Source: an uncultured Sphingobacteriales bacterium (GTDB taxonomy: Bacteria > Bacteroidota > Bacteroidia > Chitinophagales > Chitinophagaceae). Taken from it: a DNA stretch of 64,000 bases. The notes beneath the pieces are model-generated. The model did not search any database, had not been told where the DNA came from, and worked only from the letters and a program-made list of their open reading frames with translations. Positions 6,892 through 14,288 of the stretch are shown piece by piece. Numbering within the stretch: the first letter of the stretch is position 1; every line of letters starts with the position of its first letter. Where the stretch lies: assembly GCA_937991535.1 (NCBI GenBank), contig CALKHN010000090.1:57558-121557 (forward strand), given 5' to 3'. The position numbers and the translations under genes were made by a program.

Positions 6892-7109
6892 AATTTGAAA
6901 ATTTGAAAATGTGGTAATTTGAAAATGAATACAACATTATCTCTTCAAAAAACAACTGCAAATATACAAAAATAAACAGGGAACTTAAACCTGTTAGGAC
7001 TTCCGGGCAGCGGGGCAACGCCGCAGACCTGACAGATTGCCCATTTCCACCAGTTGTCTGGCGCTCCTTCGTCGCGTACCGACCGCTACCATTTTCAAAT
7101 TTTCAAATT
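6892..7109. repeat. 20-bp perfect inverted repeat flanking the tmRNA-rseP intergenic region
   Basis: The 20 bases at 6892-6911, two TTTGAAAAT-type units, are exactly complementary in reverse to 7090-7109. Extra degenerate TTTGAAAAT/ATTTTCAAA units follow on both sides (6918-6926, 7113-7120). The repeats abut the tmRNA 5' end on one side and the rseP stop on the other; no gene lies between them. Origin unknown. Confidence 0.7.
6959..6974 (-). promoter_or_regulatory. Candidate tmRNA promoter -7 elements
   Basis: On the minus strand two adjacent TAnnTTTG matches are present: TATATTTG (6966-6959) and TATTTTTG (6974-6967). They lie about 75-90 bases upstream of the mature 5' end, so a precursor leader would be needed. 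No clear TTG element is found 19 bases upstream, which keeps confidence low. Confidence 0.35.
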
Positions 7110-7126
7110 AAAAATTTTCAAATTAT

Positions 7127-8506
7127 TTACTTCCCTCTCCCCCATCCAAACCAGTCGTTGCCATTGGCATACAGAAGCAATCCGAATAATATTACCATGC
7201 CTGCAATCTGTGCATATTCGAGAAACTTGTCGCTTGGTTTGCGGCCCGATATCATTTCATACAGGGTAAACATTACATGTCCGCCATCCAATGCCGGTAT
7301 AGGCAATAAATTCATAAAGGCAAGCACTATGGAAAAGAATGCGGTAATTCTCCAGAAAGTTTCCCAGTCCCATCCGCTATCGGGAAATATGGAACCCATC
7401 GCTTTAAATCCGCCTACTCCTTTGTAAGCGCCTGTTTCGGGGGATAATATCTTTTTAAACTGGTCAATATAAAATTGTAACTGTTCCCCCGCCATTTTTA
7501 TACCGGCGGGAAATGCTTCCAGTACACCGTATTTGGTTACCTGCAATTTCAAAACACCCATGCTGTCCAGATCTGAAATGGCACTTACCGGGTAAAAACC
7601 AATAGTGCCATCTTTGGTAACGGCGGTAGGTAACGTTAAAGTGTCTTTTCCCCTTAATACATTTACATGAACCGTTTGTTCCTTACTATTTTCCAGGATG
7701 TTTTTGAGTTCATCAAAAAACACTGCAGGCGCCGAATTCACCGCTATTATCTGATCTCCGCTTTGCAAACCCGCTTTAGCGGCATTGCTGGAATCAGCTA
7801 CTTCATTAACCACCACGGGGATGCGTGGCTCCAGCAAAGGCAGGCGGCTTCTTTTCTTTTCTACCAATTTACCTATAAGGTCTACAGGAAGAGTAACTGT
7901 TTCCAGCTTCCCGTCTCTTTCTATACTCACCTCGTTTCCGAGGATCAGTTTTTTAACGATATCGGTATAGTCTTCTACCGGCTGATCGTTTACCGCCAAT
8001 ATTTTATCGCCGTTCTTAAATCCTAAATCAAACATCAGGCTGTCTCTGAATGCCAGCCCGTACTTCATAGAATTTACCGGCACTTTTTTTTCTCCCCAAA
8101 CCAGCAATATCATGCTGTATATGAAAAACGCGAGGAGGATATTCATGGTAACGCCGGCAACCATGATTATCAAACGCTGCCAGGCTGGTTTGCTTCTGAA
8201 CTCCCAGGGTTCCGCAGGCTTCTTCATCTGCTCTTTGTCCATGCTCTCATCAATCATGCCTGCTATTTTAACATACCCGCCCAATGGCAACCAGCCAATG
8301 CCATACTCTGTTTCGCCTATCTTCTTTTTAAACAAAGAAAACCACGGATCAAAAAACAAATAGAATTTCTCTACCCTGCATTTGAACCATTTGGCGGTAA
8401 GATAATGCCCTAACTCATGTACCACAACCAAAATGGAAAGCGACAGAATCAATTGCCCTGCCTGTAAACCCACTGATGCCCAGTTTATCGCTAATAATGT
8501 TATCAT
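7127..8506 (-). CDS. rseP: Site-2 zinc metalloprotease RseP (M50)
   Basis: 459 residues. The zinc motif HELGH is at 30-34 in the first membrane segment, and the third ligand motif NLLPIPALDGGH is at about 399-410 near the last segments. Two PDZ-like stretches lie between (about 150-205 and 225-300, the second with AGLQSGDQIIAVN). The family cuts transmembrane substrates such as anti-sigma factors after a site-1 cut, in the inner membrane. It lies 98 bases downstream of dxr on the same strand, the common dxr-rseP pairing. Length and motifs are normal. Confidence 0.95.
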   Translation of the reverse strand: MITLLAINWASVGLQAGQLILSLSILVVVHELGHYLTAKWFKCRVEKFYLFFDPWFSLFKKKIGETEYGIGWLPLGGYVKIAGMIDESMDKEQMKKPAEPWEFRSKPAWQRLIIMVAGVTMNILLAFFIYSMILLVWGEKKVPVNSMKYGLAFRDSLMFDLGFKNGDKILAVNDQPVEDYTDIVKKLILGNEVSIERDGKLETVTLPVDLIGKLVEKKRSRLPLLEPRIPVVVNEVADSSNAAKAGLQSGDQIIAVNSAPAVFFDELKNILENSKEQTVHVNVLRGKDTLTLPTAVTKDGTIGFYPVSAISDLDSMGVLKLQVTKYGVLEAFPAGIKMAGEQLQFYIDQFKKILSPETGAYKGVGGFKAMGSIFPDSGWDWETFWRITAFFSIVLAFMNLLPIPALDGGHVMFTLYEMISGRKPSDKFLEYAQIAGMVILFGLLLYANGNDWFGWGRGK

Positions 8507-8604
8507 TAAATGTATTGACTTTTTTTGTTGGTGAAAGTTGAAACGACAACGATGAAACTTCTTTTTTTACTTCCCACTTTCAGGATTGTGATTGTTATAT
8601 ATTG

Positions 8605-9759
8605 TTATATATGGATTAAAGAAGCGGCAAAATTACGTGCCTCCGCATCGCTCTCAAAATATTCTTCCAAAGAAGGGTTCTCTATATAAGGAATTTTCTC
8701 CATAGCTCTTTCCACCATTTCCATCATATCTAAAAAACCTATCCTGTTGCGCAGGAAGCCATACACCGCAATTTCGTTTGCGGCATTGAGCACACAGGGC
8801 ATATTGCCACCTTTATGTAGCGCCTCCCCGGCAAGCGCCAGGTTACGAAAAGTTTTAATATCAGGCTGCTCAAAATGCAGCGAAGAAGACCGCGTAAAAT
8901 CATAACGGGGAAAGGTATTGGGTATGCGCACAGGGAAAGCAAGCGCATATTGTATGGGCAGTTTCATATCGGGTAAGCCCATTTGGGCTTTGATGCTGCC
9001 ATCTTCAAACTGCACCATGGAATGTATAATGCTTTGCGGGTGCACAATTACCTGTATTTGCTCCGGCTGCAGGTTAAACAACCACCTTGCCTCAATCATT
9101 TCAAGTCCCTTATTCATCAATGTAGCGGAGTCAACCGAAATTTTAGCACCCATATTCCAGTTGGGATGCTGCAAAGCATGTTCCTTTTTTACATTAACCA
9201 AAAAATTGGGTTTTTTACCCAAAAAGGGACCTCCGGATGCCGTTAGTATTATTTTTTCTATTTTATTTCTTGTTTCTCCAATCAGGCATTGAAAGATAGC
9301 CGAGTGTTCGGAATCAACCGGTATTACAGGCACCCTTTTTTCTACCGCCCGCTGCATTACAATATCGCCGGCTACCACCAGCGTTTCTTTGTTGGCCAAA
9401 GCAATGGCTTTACCCGATTCAATGGCTTTTAGGGTAGATTTCAGCCCTGCAAATCCAACAATGGCGGCCACCATCATATCATAAGTATCAAACACGGCCA
9501 CTTCTTCCAGCGCATTTTCCCCCGCAAAAACTTTTACACCGGTTGACGCCAAAGCTTCCTTTACCGGCGCATATTTGCTTTCATTTACGATTACAACCGC
9601 GTTGGGATTAAATTTTTTTGCCTGCTGTACCAGCAACTTATCATTGGAGTGGGCGGTTAAAATTTCTACTTCAAATTTATCGGGGTTAGAAGCAATCACT
9701 TCCAGCGCCTGTGTACCTATGGAACCTGTGGAACCAAATATAGCAATTCGTTTTTTCAT
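8605..9759 (-). CDS. dxr: 1-deoxy-D-xylulose 5-phosphate reductoisomerase
   Basis: 384 residues, typical length. The NADPH-binding GSTGSIG is at 9-15; ALANKETLVVAGD, the metal and substrate motif PVDSEHSAIFQCL, LTASGGPF and the C-terminal MPCVLNAANEIAVYGFL are all present. It converts DXP to MEP, the committed step of the non-mevalonate isoprenoid pathway, in the cytoplasm. The ATG at 9759 starts with MKKRIAIFGSTG. It precedes rseP in a likely two-gene operon. Confidence 0.97.
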   Translation of the reverse strand: MKKRIAIFGSTGSIGTQALEVIASNPDKFEVEILTAHSNDKLLVQQAKKFNPNAVVIVNESKYAPVKEALASTGVKVFAGENALEEVAVFDTYDMMVAAIVGFAGLKSTLKAIESGKAIALANKETLVVAGDIVMQRAVEKRVPVIPVDSEHSAIFQCLIGETRNKIEKIILTASGGPFLGKKPNFLVNVKKEHALQHPNWNMGAKISVDSATLMNKGLEMIEARWLFNLQPEQIQVIVHPQSIIHSMVQFEDGSIKAQMGLPDMKLPIQYALAFPVRIPNTFPRYDFTRSSSLHFEQPDIKTFRNLALAGEALHKGGNMPCVLNAANEIAVYGFLRNRIGFLDMMEMVERAMEKIPYIENPSLEEYFESDAEARNFAASLIHI

Positions 9760-9864
9760 TCAATTTTGTTGCGAACAATGCAGTTCATGTATTCAAGATA
9801 CGGTATGTAAAAGCATTGGTAAAAATTATCTCATCCTTATTCAAATCATACATAGGCACTGGGG

Positions 9865-11364
9865 CTATGCATCCTGCAAATAGTGTTTTAATTCATCTGC
9901 TATTTTTCTGTCGTTGCTTAAGCGGGGAACCTTGTTTTGTCCGCCCAATTTGCCAACACTCTTCATATAATCTATGAAGCCATTTTTACGAACCGGGCGT
10001 ATTTTTAAAGTTTGAAGAATATTACCGCTGATCAAATCGTCATAATAGATATTCTTCTCCCTTAAGTTCTGATCTACTGACATTGAAAAATCATGAATAC
10101 TATGAGGTGTGTTTTCAAACTCTACAAACCACTCATGGTAACTTTTGCCTTTGCCCTGGTCTATCATGGGTGCAACCGTAAACTCTGTAATCTTCAATCC
10201 TTCTTTTTCAGCCGCTTTCATCAAACTGTATTCCACTTCTTCACCAATTACGTGTTCACCAAAGGCGGATATAAAATGTTTGATACGACCGGTAACTACA
10301 ACGCGGTACGGTTCTGTTGAAACAAATTTTACAATATCTCCCAGGTTATAGCCCCATAGGCCGGCGTTGCTGTTGATGATGAGCGCATAGTTTTCGCCCA
10401 CTTTTACATCTTTAAGTGAAAGACGTGTTGGATGGTCTGAAAATATCTCCTGTGCAGGCACAAATTCAAAAAAGATACCAAAGTCCGTATTGAGTAATAA
10501 ACCTTCATGTTGCTGTGAATCCTGGAAAGCAAAAAATCCTTCCGATGCCGGAAAAGTCTCAATGGTGTCTATCTTTTTACCTATGCTTTCAAATAACCTG
10601 GCTTTGTACGGTTCAAAATTTACCCCACCCTGTACCATTACATTAAAATTAGGAAACAGGTCTTTTATCTTTTTACCACTGCGCGCCGTTAGCCGGTCAA
10701 AATACATTTGCATCCATGGTGGTATTCCGCTTATCATGGTCATGTCCTGGTCAATGGTTTCATCTACGATCTTTTCAAGCTTGGTTTCCCAGTCTTCAAT
10801 GCAATTGGTTTCGTAACTGGGCAACTGGTTGGTACGCAGGTACCGGGGGATAAGGTGGTTGGAAATACCGCTTAACCGGCCGGTGGGTATGCCACCTACC
10901 CGTTCCAGCACAGGGCTACCGCTCAGAAAAATCATTTTGCCATTGGCTGAGGAGTAATTTCCTGTTTCAGACATATAACAAAAAAAAGCGTTACGGGCGG
11001 TTTCAAAATGGTTATCAACCGATTCTTTTGTTATAGGAATGTACTTCACTCCGCTGGTGGTACCGCTGGTTTTAGCAAAATAAATAGGCAATCCCTTCCA
11101 CAAAACATTGTGTTTACCTTGCTTAATACGTTCAATATAAGGCTTAAAGGCTTCGTAGTCCCTCACAGGAACAGCTTGTCTGAATTCATCGTATGTACCT
11201 ATTTCATTAAATAAGTGTTCTGCCCCGAATTCCGTTTTTTTGCCCGTTTTAACCAGGTCTTTTAAAATCTGTTCCTGGTCTGCCAGGGCCGTAAACATAG
11301 ATTTTTTAACCTGCTTATGTATATATCCGGCAAACGGCTTTGCCAAAAAGGATTTTATCTTCAT
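9865..11364 (-). CDS. GH3 auxin-responsive promoter family protein (acyl-adenylate type)
   Basis: 499 residues with the GH3 fold of the ANL superfamily. Visible motifs: the P-loop-like YFAKTSGTTSGVKYIPIT near 100, the ATP-site PASEGFFAFQD near 290, NSNAGLWGYNLGDIV and VTGRIKHFISAFGEHVIGEEVE near 360-380. Plant GH3 enzymes attach amino acids to acyl acids; the substrate of the bacterial group is not established. It is common in Bacteroidota and divergent here from rplU, with its own TAnnTTTG element upstream. Confidence 0.9.
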   Translation of the reverse strand: MKIKSFLAKPFAGYIHKQVKKSMFTALADQEQILKDLVKTGKKTEFGAEHLFNEIGTYDEFRQAVPVRDYEAFKPYIERIKQGKHNVLWKGLPIYFAKTSGTTSGVKYIPITKESVDNHFETARNAFFCYMSETGNYSSANGKMIFLSGSPVLERVGGIPTGRLSGISNHLIPRYLRTNQLPSYETNCIEDWETKLEKIVDETIDQDMTMISGIPPWMQMYFDRLTARSGKKIKDLFPNFNVMVQGGVNFEPYKARLFESIGKKIDTIETFPASEGFFAFQDSQQHEGLLLNTDFGIFFEFVPAQEIFSDHPTRLSLKDVKVGENYALIINSNAGLWGYNLGDIVKFVSTEPYRVVVTGRIKHFISAFGEHVIGEEVEYSLMKAAEKEGLKITEFTVAPMIDQGKGKSYHEWFVEFENTPHSIHDFSMSVDQNLREKNIYYDDLISGNILQTLKIRPVRKNGFIDYMKSVGKLGGQNKVPRLSNDRKIADELKHYLQDA

Positions 11365-11392
11365 GTGCTTTCAGCAAGAATAGTTGAGACCG

Positions 11393-11400
11393 CAAAGATA
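11393..11400 (-). promoter_or_regulatory. Candidate -7 element (TATCTTTG) for the GH3 gene
   Basis: On the minus strand TATCTTTG matches TAnnTTTG and lies about 29 bases upstream of the ATG at 11364. No well-spaced TTG element is evident. Confidence 0.45.
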
Positions 11401-11454
11401 GCTTTACGCCTGCAAAGAGGTACTTTAAGCTGCGAAGATTTTTTCTTTCATTTA

Positions 11455-11485
11455 TTTGCCATGAACAAAATTAACCCTACCTTTG
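11455..11485 (+). promoter_or_regulatory. Bacteroidota-type promoter for rplU-rpmA
   Basis: TTTG at 11455-11458, a 19-base spacer, then TACCTTTG at 11478-11485, an exact match to the TTTG-N19-TAnnTTTG promoter. The start site should fall near 11491, giving a leader of about 15 bases before the rplU ATG at 11506. The longer in-frame extension upstream of this ATG is therefore not coding. Confidence 0.85.
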
Positions 11486-11505
11486 CACTCCTTAAATTTT
11501 GCCTC

Positions 11506-11808
11506 ATGTTTGCAATAGTTAAAATAGCCGGTCAGCAGTTTAAAGTTCAGCAGGGACAGAACCTGTACGTTCCGCATTTAGATGGAAAAGCAGGTGATAC
11601 AGTAGAGTTTACTGACGTATTACTAACTGATAATGGTGACACCTTATCAACCGGCGCCGATGTAAAACTAAAAGTTAAAGCCGAAATAGTTGGCGAAGTA
11701 CAGGGTAATAAAGTGATCGCCTTTAAAATGAAAAGAAGAAAAGGCTTTCGCAAAAAACACGGACACCGTACTTTGTTTACGCAAATTAAAGTAACGGACA
11801 TTGCATAA
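11506..11808 (+). CDS. rplU: 50S ribosomal protein L21
   Basis: 100 residues from the ATG at 11506: MFAIVKIAGQQFKVQQG, with the conserved KRRKGFRKKHGHRTLFTQIKV near the C-terminus. This is the normal L21 length and start. The frame extends upstream to 11317, but that would add 63 unrelated residues and lie across the promoter. L21 binds 23S rRNA with L20. rpmA follows after 58 bases. Confidence 0.97.
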   Translation: MFAIVKIAGQQFKVQQGQNLYVPHLDGKAGDTVEFTDVLLTDNGDTLSTGADVKLKVKAEIVGEVQGNKVIAFKMKRRKGFRKKHGHRTLFTQIKVTDIA

Positions 11809-11866
11809 CTGAAATCCGAACGTTGAAATTCGAATTTCGAAATTGTAACTTCTAAATTAAAAAACA

Positions 11867-12133
11867 ATGGCACATAAAAAAGGCGAAGGCAGTGTAAAAA
11901 ATGGCCGCGACTCGCAAAGCAAACGTTTGGGTGTAAAAATATTTGGCGGGCAACCTGCTATTGCAGGAAACATTATCGTTCGCCAGCGTGGCACTTCGTA
12001 CCACCCCGGAAAAAATGTTGGAGTAGGAAGAGACTTTACATTGTTTGCATTGAACGATGGTATGGTTGAATTTAAAAAAGGCAAAAACAACAAAACCTAC
12101 GTTTCTGTTGCCGCTGCTGAAGCAACAGCTTAA
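11867..12133 (+). CDS. rpmA: 50S ribosomal protein L27
   Basis: 88 residues: MAHKKGEGSVKNGRDSQSKRLGVK, FGGQPAIAGNIIVRQRGTSYHPGKNVGVGRDFTLFA. The N-terminus MAHKKG is the direct type without the cleavable Firmicutes-like extension. It follows rplU in the classic rplU-rpmA operon. Confidence 0.98.
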   Translation: MAHKKGEGSVKNGRDSQSKRLGVKIFGGQPAIAGNIIVRQRGTSYHPGKNVGVGRDFTLFALNDGMVEFKKGKNNKTYVSVAAAEATA

Positions 12134-12141
12134 AAAAAAAT

Positions 12142-12171
12142 TTTGCAGTTGGAAAAATGTTTTTACTTTTA
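12142..12171 (+). promoter_or_regulatory. Candidate promoter for the H1-like gene
   Basis: TTTG at 12142-12145, an 18-base spacer and TACTTTTA at 12164-12171 (one mismatch to TAnnTTTG). The start codon follows at 12215. Confidence 0.45.
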
Positions 12172-12214
12172 TGACGTTAATCCATTATTAACTAACCATT
12201 AAATTCTAAAAAAC

Positions 12215-12370
12215 ATGGCAACAGCAAAAAAAGCCGCTAAAAAAGCCGCTCCTAAAAAAGCTGCTAAGAAAGCTGCTCCTAAAAAAGCTGCAAAAAAAGC
12301 CGCTCCTAAAAAAGCTGCAAAAAAAGCCGCTCCTAAAAAAGCTGCTAAGAAAGCTGCTAAGAAAAAATAA
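12215..12370 (+). CDS. Lys/Ala/Pro-rich histone H1-like protein
   Basis: 51 residues: MATAKKAAKK, then AAPKKAAKK-type units repeated to the end, finishing KKAAKKK. The DNA is correspondingly repetitive (GCCGCTCCTAAAAAAGCTGC and variants). It has a candidate promoter just upstream and a strong terminator 32 bases downstream, so it is an independent short transcript. Short alanine- and lysine-rich tails of this kind are common in Bacteroidota and resemble the C-terminal domain of eukaryotic H1 and chlamydial Hc proteins; DNA compaction is the likely role, inferred from composition. Repeat number is prone to slippage between strains. Confidence 0.85.
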   Translation: MATAKKAAKKAAPKKAAKKAAPKKAAKKAAPKKAAKKAAPKKAAKKAAKKK

Positions 12371-12401
12371 GCTTAGCTTCTCTCTACAGAGCGAAAAATA
12401 T

Positions 12402-12430
12402 AAAGTCCCGGTTTACGGGACTTTTTTTTA
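12402..12430 (+). terminator. Rho-independent terminator after the H1-like gene
   Basis: Stem AAAGTCCCG (12402-12410), loop GTTTA, stem CGGGACTTT (12416-12424), followed by a T-run. Confidence 0.9.
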
Positions 12431-12483
12431 TTGCCGCATATTCCAAAAACATTATTCTGTAATTTAATAGCCACTTTACCGAT

Positions 12484-14157
12484 ATGGACAATTCCCAGAT
12501 AGCAGACGTTTTTTCTTTGCTTTCCAAACTCATGGATATTCATGGCGAAAACAGTTTCAAAGCGAAATCCTACGCCGTGGCGGCTTATACCATAGAAAAA
12601 ATGCCTGTGGAGTTAGCTGAACTGCCCGGTGATAAGGTGTTTTCAATCAAAGGCATCGGCGATGCTATAGGTAAAAAAATCACAGAACTCAGGCAAACCG
12701 GAAAATTAAACATACTGGAAGAATACCTGCAAAAAACACCCGTGGGTATACTGGAAATGCTGAACATAAAAGGATTGGGACCAAAAAAGATAGCTGTGAT
12801 ATGGAAGGAAATGGGACTGGAAACGATCGGTGAGTTGCTGTATGCCTGCAACGAAAACAGGTTATTGCTGTTTAAAGGATTTGGAGAAAAGACCCAGCAA
12901 AATGTAAAAACCTATATCGAATTTTACCTGGCCAGCAAAGGAAGTTACTTATATGCTGAAATAGAATCTTATGCCCTGCAATTACACCAGCAACTTCAAA
13001 AACAATTTCCCCACCGCCAATTTGAACATACAGGCGCTTTTGCAAGACAATCGGAAACCATTGACATACTGGAATGGGTAAGCACTGCAGGCAACAGTGA
13101 ACTGGAACAGTTTTTTTTAGCGCATTCATTTTCAGTTACTGAAAAAAATGAAACGGGTATTCGTTTTAAGGCAGAAAACAATGTTGCCATTATATTTTAT
13201 ACTGCCCATACTGAAAACTTCGGAAGTATTTTATTTTATACCAACTGCGCAGGCACATTTTTAAACGAGTGGGAAAAAAGATTTCCGGCCATGCAAACTT
13301 ATGGCAGCGAAGAAGATGTTTTTAAAAGTGCAGGCATTCCTTATATCCTGCCCTGCCTCCGGGAAAAAGAAATGGTTATAGGCACTGCAATGAGCGGGCT
13401 TTTACCCGAGCTTATCCGGCCGGAAGATGTGAAAGGTGTTATTCACAGCCACAGCAACTGGAGCGATGGAAGACAAAGCGTGGAAGATATGGCAAATGCA
13501 GCCATTGAAAACGGATTTGAATACCTGGTGATCAGCGATCACAGCAAATCGGCCTTTTATGCCAATGGATTAAAAGAAGACAGGATAAAAGAGCAGCACC
13601 TCTATATTGACTCACTGAATGAAAAACTTTATCCTTTCAAAATATTTAAAAGTATTGAAGCTGATATTCTCAATGATGGTAACCTTGATTACCACAGTCC
13701 TGTATTAGCCACTTTTGATCTGGTGATTGCGTCCGTTCACTCCAATCTTAAAATGACGGAAGATAAGGCAATGCTGCGCTTACTCACAGCCATTCAAAAT
13801 CCATACACAACTATACTGGGGCACATGACCGGAAGATTGCTGCTGAGCCGGGAAGGATACCCGGTAGATCATAAAAAAATCATTGATACCTGTGTGGATC
13901 ATGATGTAGCGATAGAACTAAACGCTCATCCCCGGCGGTTAGACATAGACTGGCGCTGGATAGATTACGCATTAGAGAGCGGCGCCATTATTTCCATTGA
14001 CCCCGACGCACACAATACAGAAGGATACAAAGATATTCGTTACGGGGTGCTTGCCGCCCAAAAAGCCGGACTCACAAAACAAAACAATCTCAGCAGCTAT
14101 AGCCTGCCTGAGTTTGAGACGTTCTTAAGAAAAAGAAAGGAGAAAAAAGGCATTTGA
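12484..14157 (+). CDS. PolX-type protein with PHP phosphoesterase domain; polymerase site looks degenerate
   Basis: 557 residues, near the usual 570 of bacterial PolX. Residues about 1-150 hold helix-hairpin-helix elements (FSIKGIGDAIGKKITELRQTG, LNIKGLGPKKIAVIW, LFKGFGEKTQQNV). Residues about 150-310 correspond to the palm region, but the expected GS...R-R-x-x-E-x-x-x-DID motif reads TGAFARQSETIDILEW: the second Asp and the basic pair are missing. Residues about 320-557 are a PHP domain with HSHSNWSDG, VISDHS, IEADIL, VIASVHS, LGHMTGR, ELNAHPRR and ISIDPDAHNTE, which look intact. It is likely an exonuclease or phosphoesterase used in DNA repair, with little or no polymerase activity; this is inference from motif loss. 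Confidence 0.85.
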   Translation: MDNSQIADVFSLLSKLMDIHGENSFKAKSYAVAAYTIEKMPVELAELPGDKVFSIKGIGDAIGKKITELRQTGKLNILEEYLQKTPVGILEMLNIKGLGPKKIAVIWKEMGLETIGELLYACNENRLLLFKGFGEKTQQNVKTYIEFYLASKGSYLYAEIESYALQLHQQLQKQFPHRQFEHTGAFARQSETIDILEWVSTAGNSELEQFFLAHSFSVTEKNETGIRFKAENNVAIIFYTAHTENFGSILFYTNCAGTFLNEWEKRFPAMQTYGSEEDVFKSAGIPYILPCLREKEMVIGTAMSGLLPELIRPEDVKGVIHSHSNWSDGRQSVEDMANAAIENGFEYLVISDHSKSAFYANGLKEDRIKEQHLYIDSLNEKLYPFKIFKSIEADILNDGNLDYHSPVLATFDLVIASVHSNLKMTEDKAMLRLLTAIQNPYTTILGHMTGRLLLSREGYPVDHKKIIDTCVDHDVAIELNAHPRRLDIDWRWIDYALESGAIISIDPDAHNTEGYKDIRYGVLAAQKAGLTKQNNLSSYSLPEFETFLRKRKEKKGI

Positions 14158-14288
14158 TGCAGGGTGCGAGTTACAAGGTGCAAGTAACAAGTTGCAGGGT
14201 GCAAGTTGCATAGACAAGCCCTGGCCTTGAACCCTGTACTCCCTGAAACCTGTAACCTGCCCCCTGAAACCTGCAACCCGGGTGCTCA
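14158..14288. repeat. Degenerate GCAAGTTGCA/CCTGCAACC repeats between convergent genes
   Basis: The region consists of tandem imperfect words on one side (GTGCGAGTTACAAG, GTGCAAGTAACAAG, GTGCAAGTTGCA) and their near reverse complements on the other (GAAACCTGTAACCTG, GAAACCTGCAACCC). It can fold into a long imperfect stem between the convergent polX and kinase genes and may serve as a bidirectional end. No gene. Confidence 0.6.

Noticed and set aside
11317..11505. N-terminal extension of L21
   Set aside because: L21 has a fixed length and the promoter at 11455-11485 lies inside the extension.
12201..12370. CRISPR or satellite array
   Set aside because: The repeated DNA encodes a Lys/Ala-rich protein in one frame without spacers.
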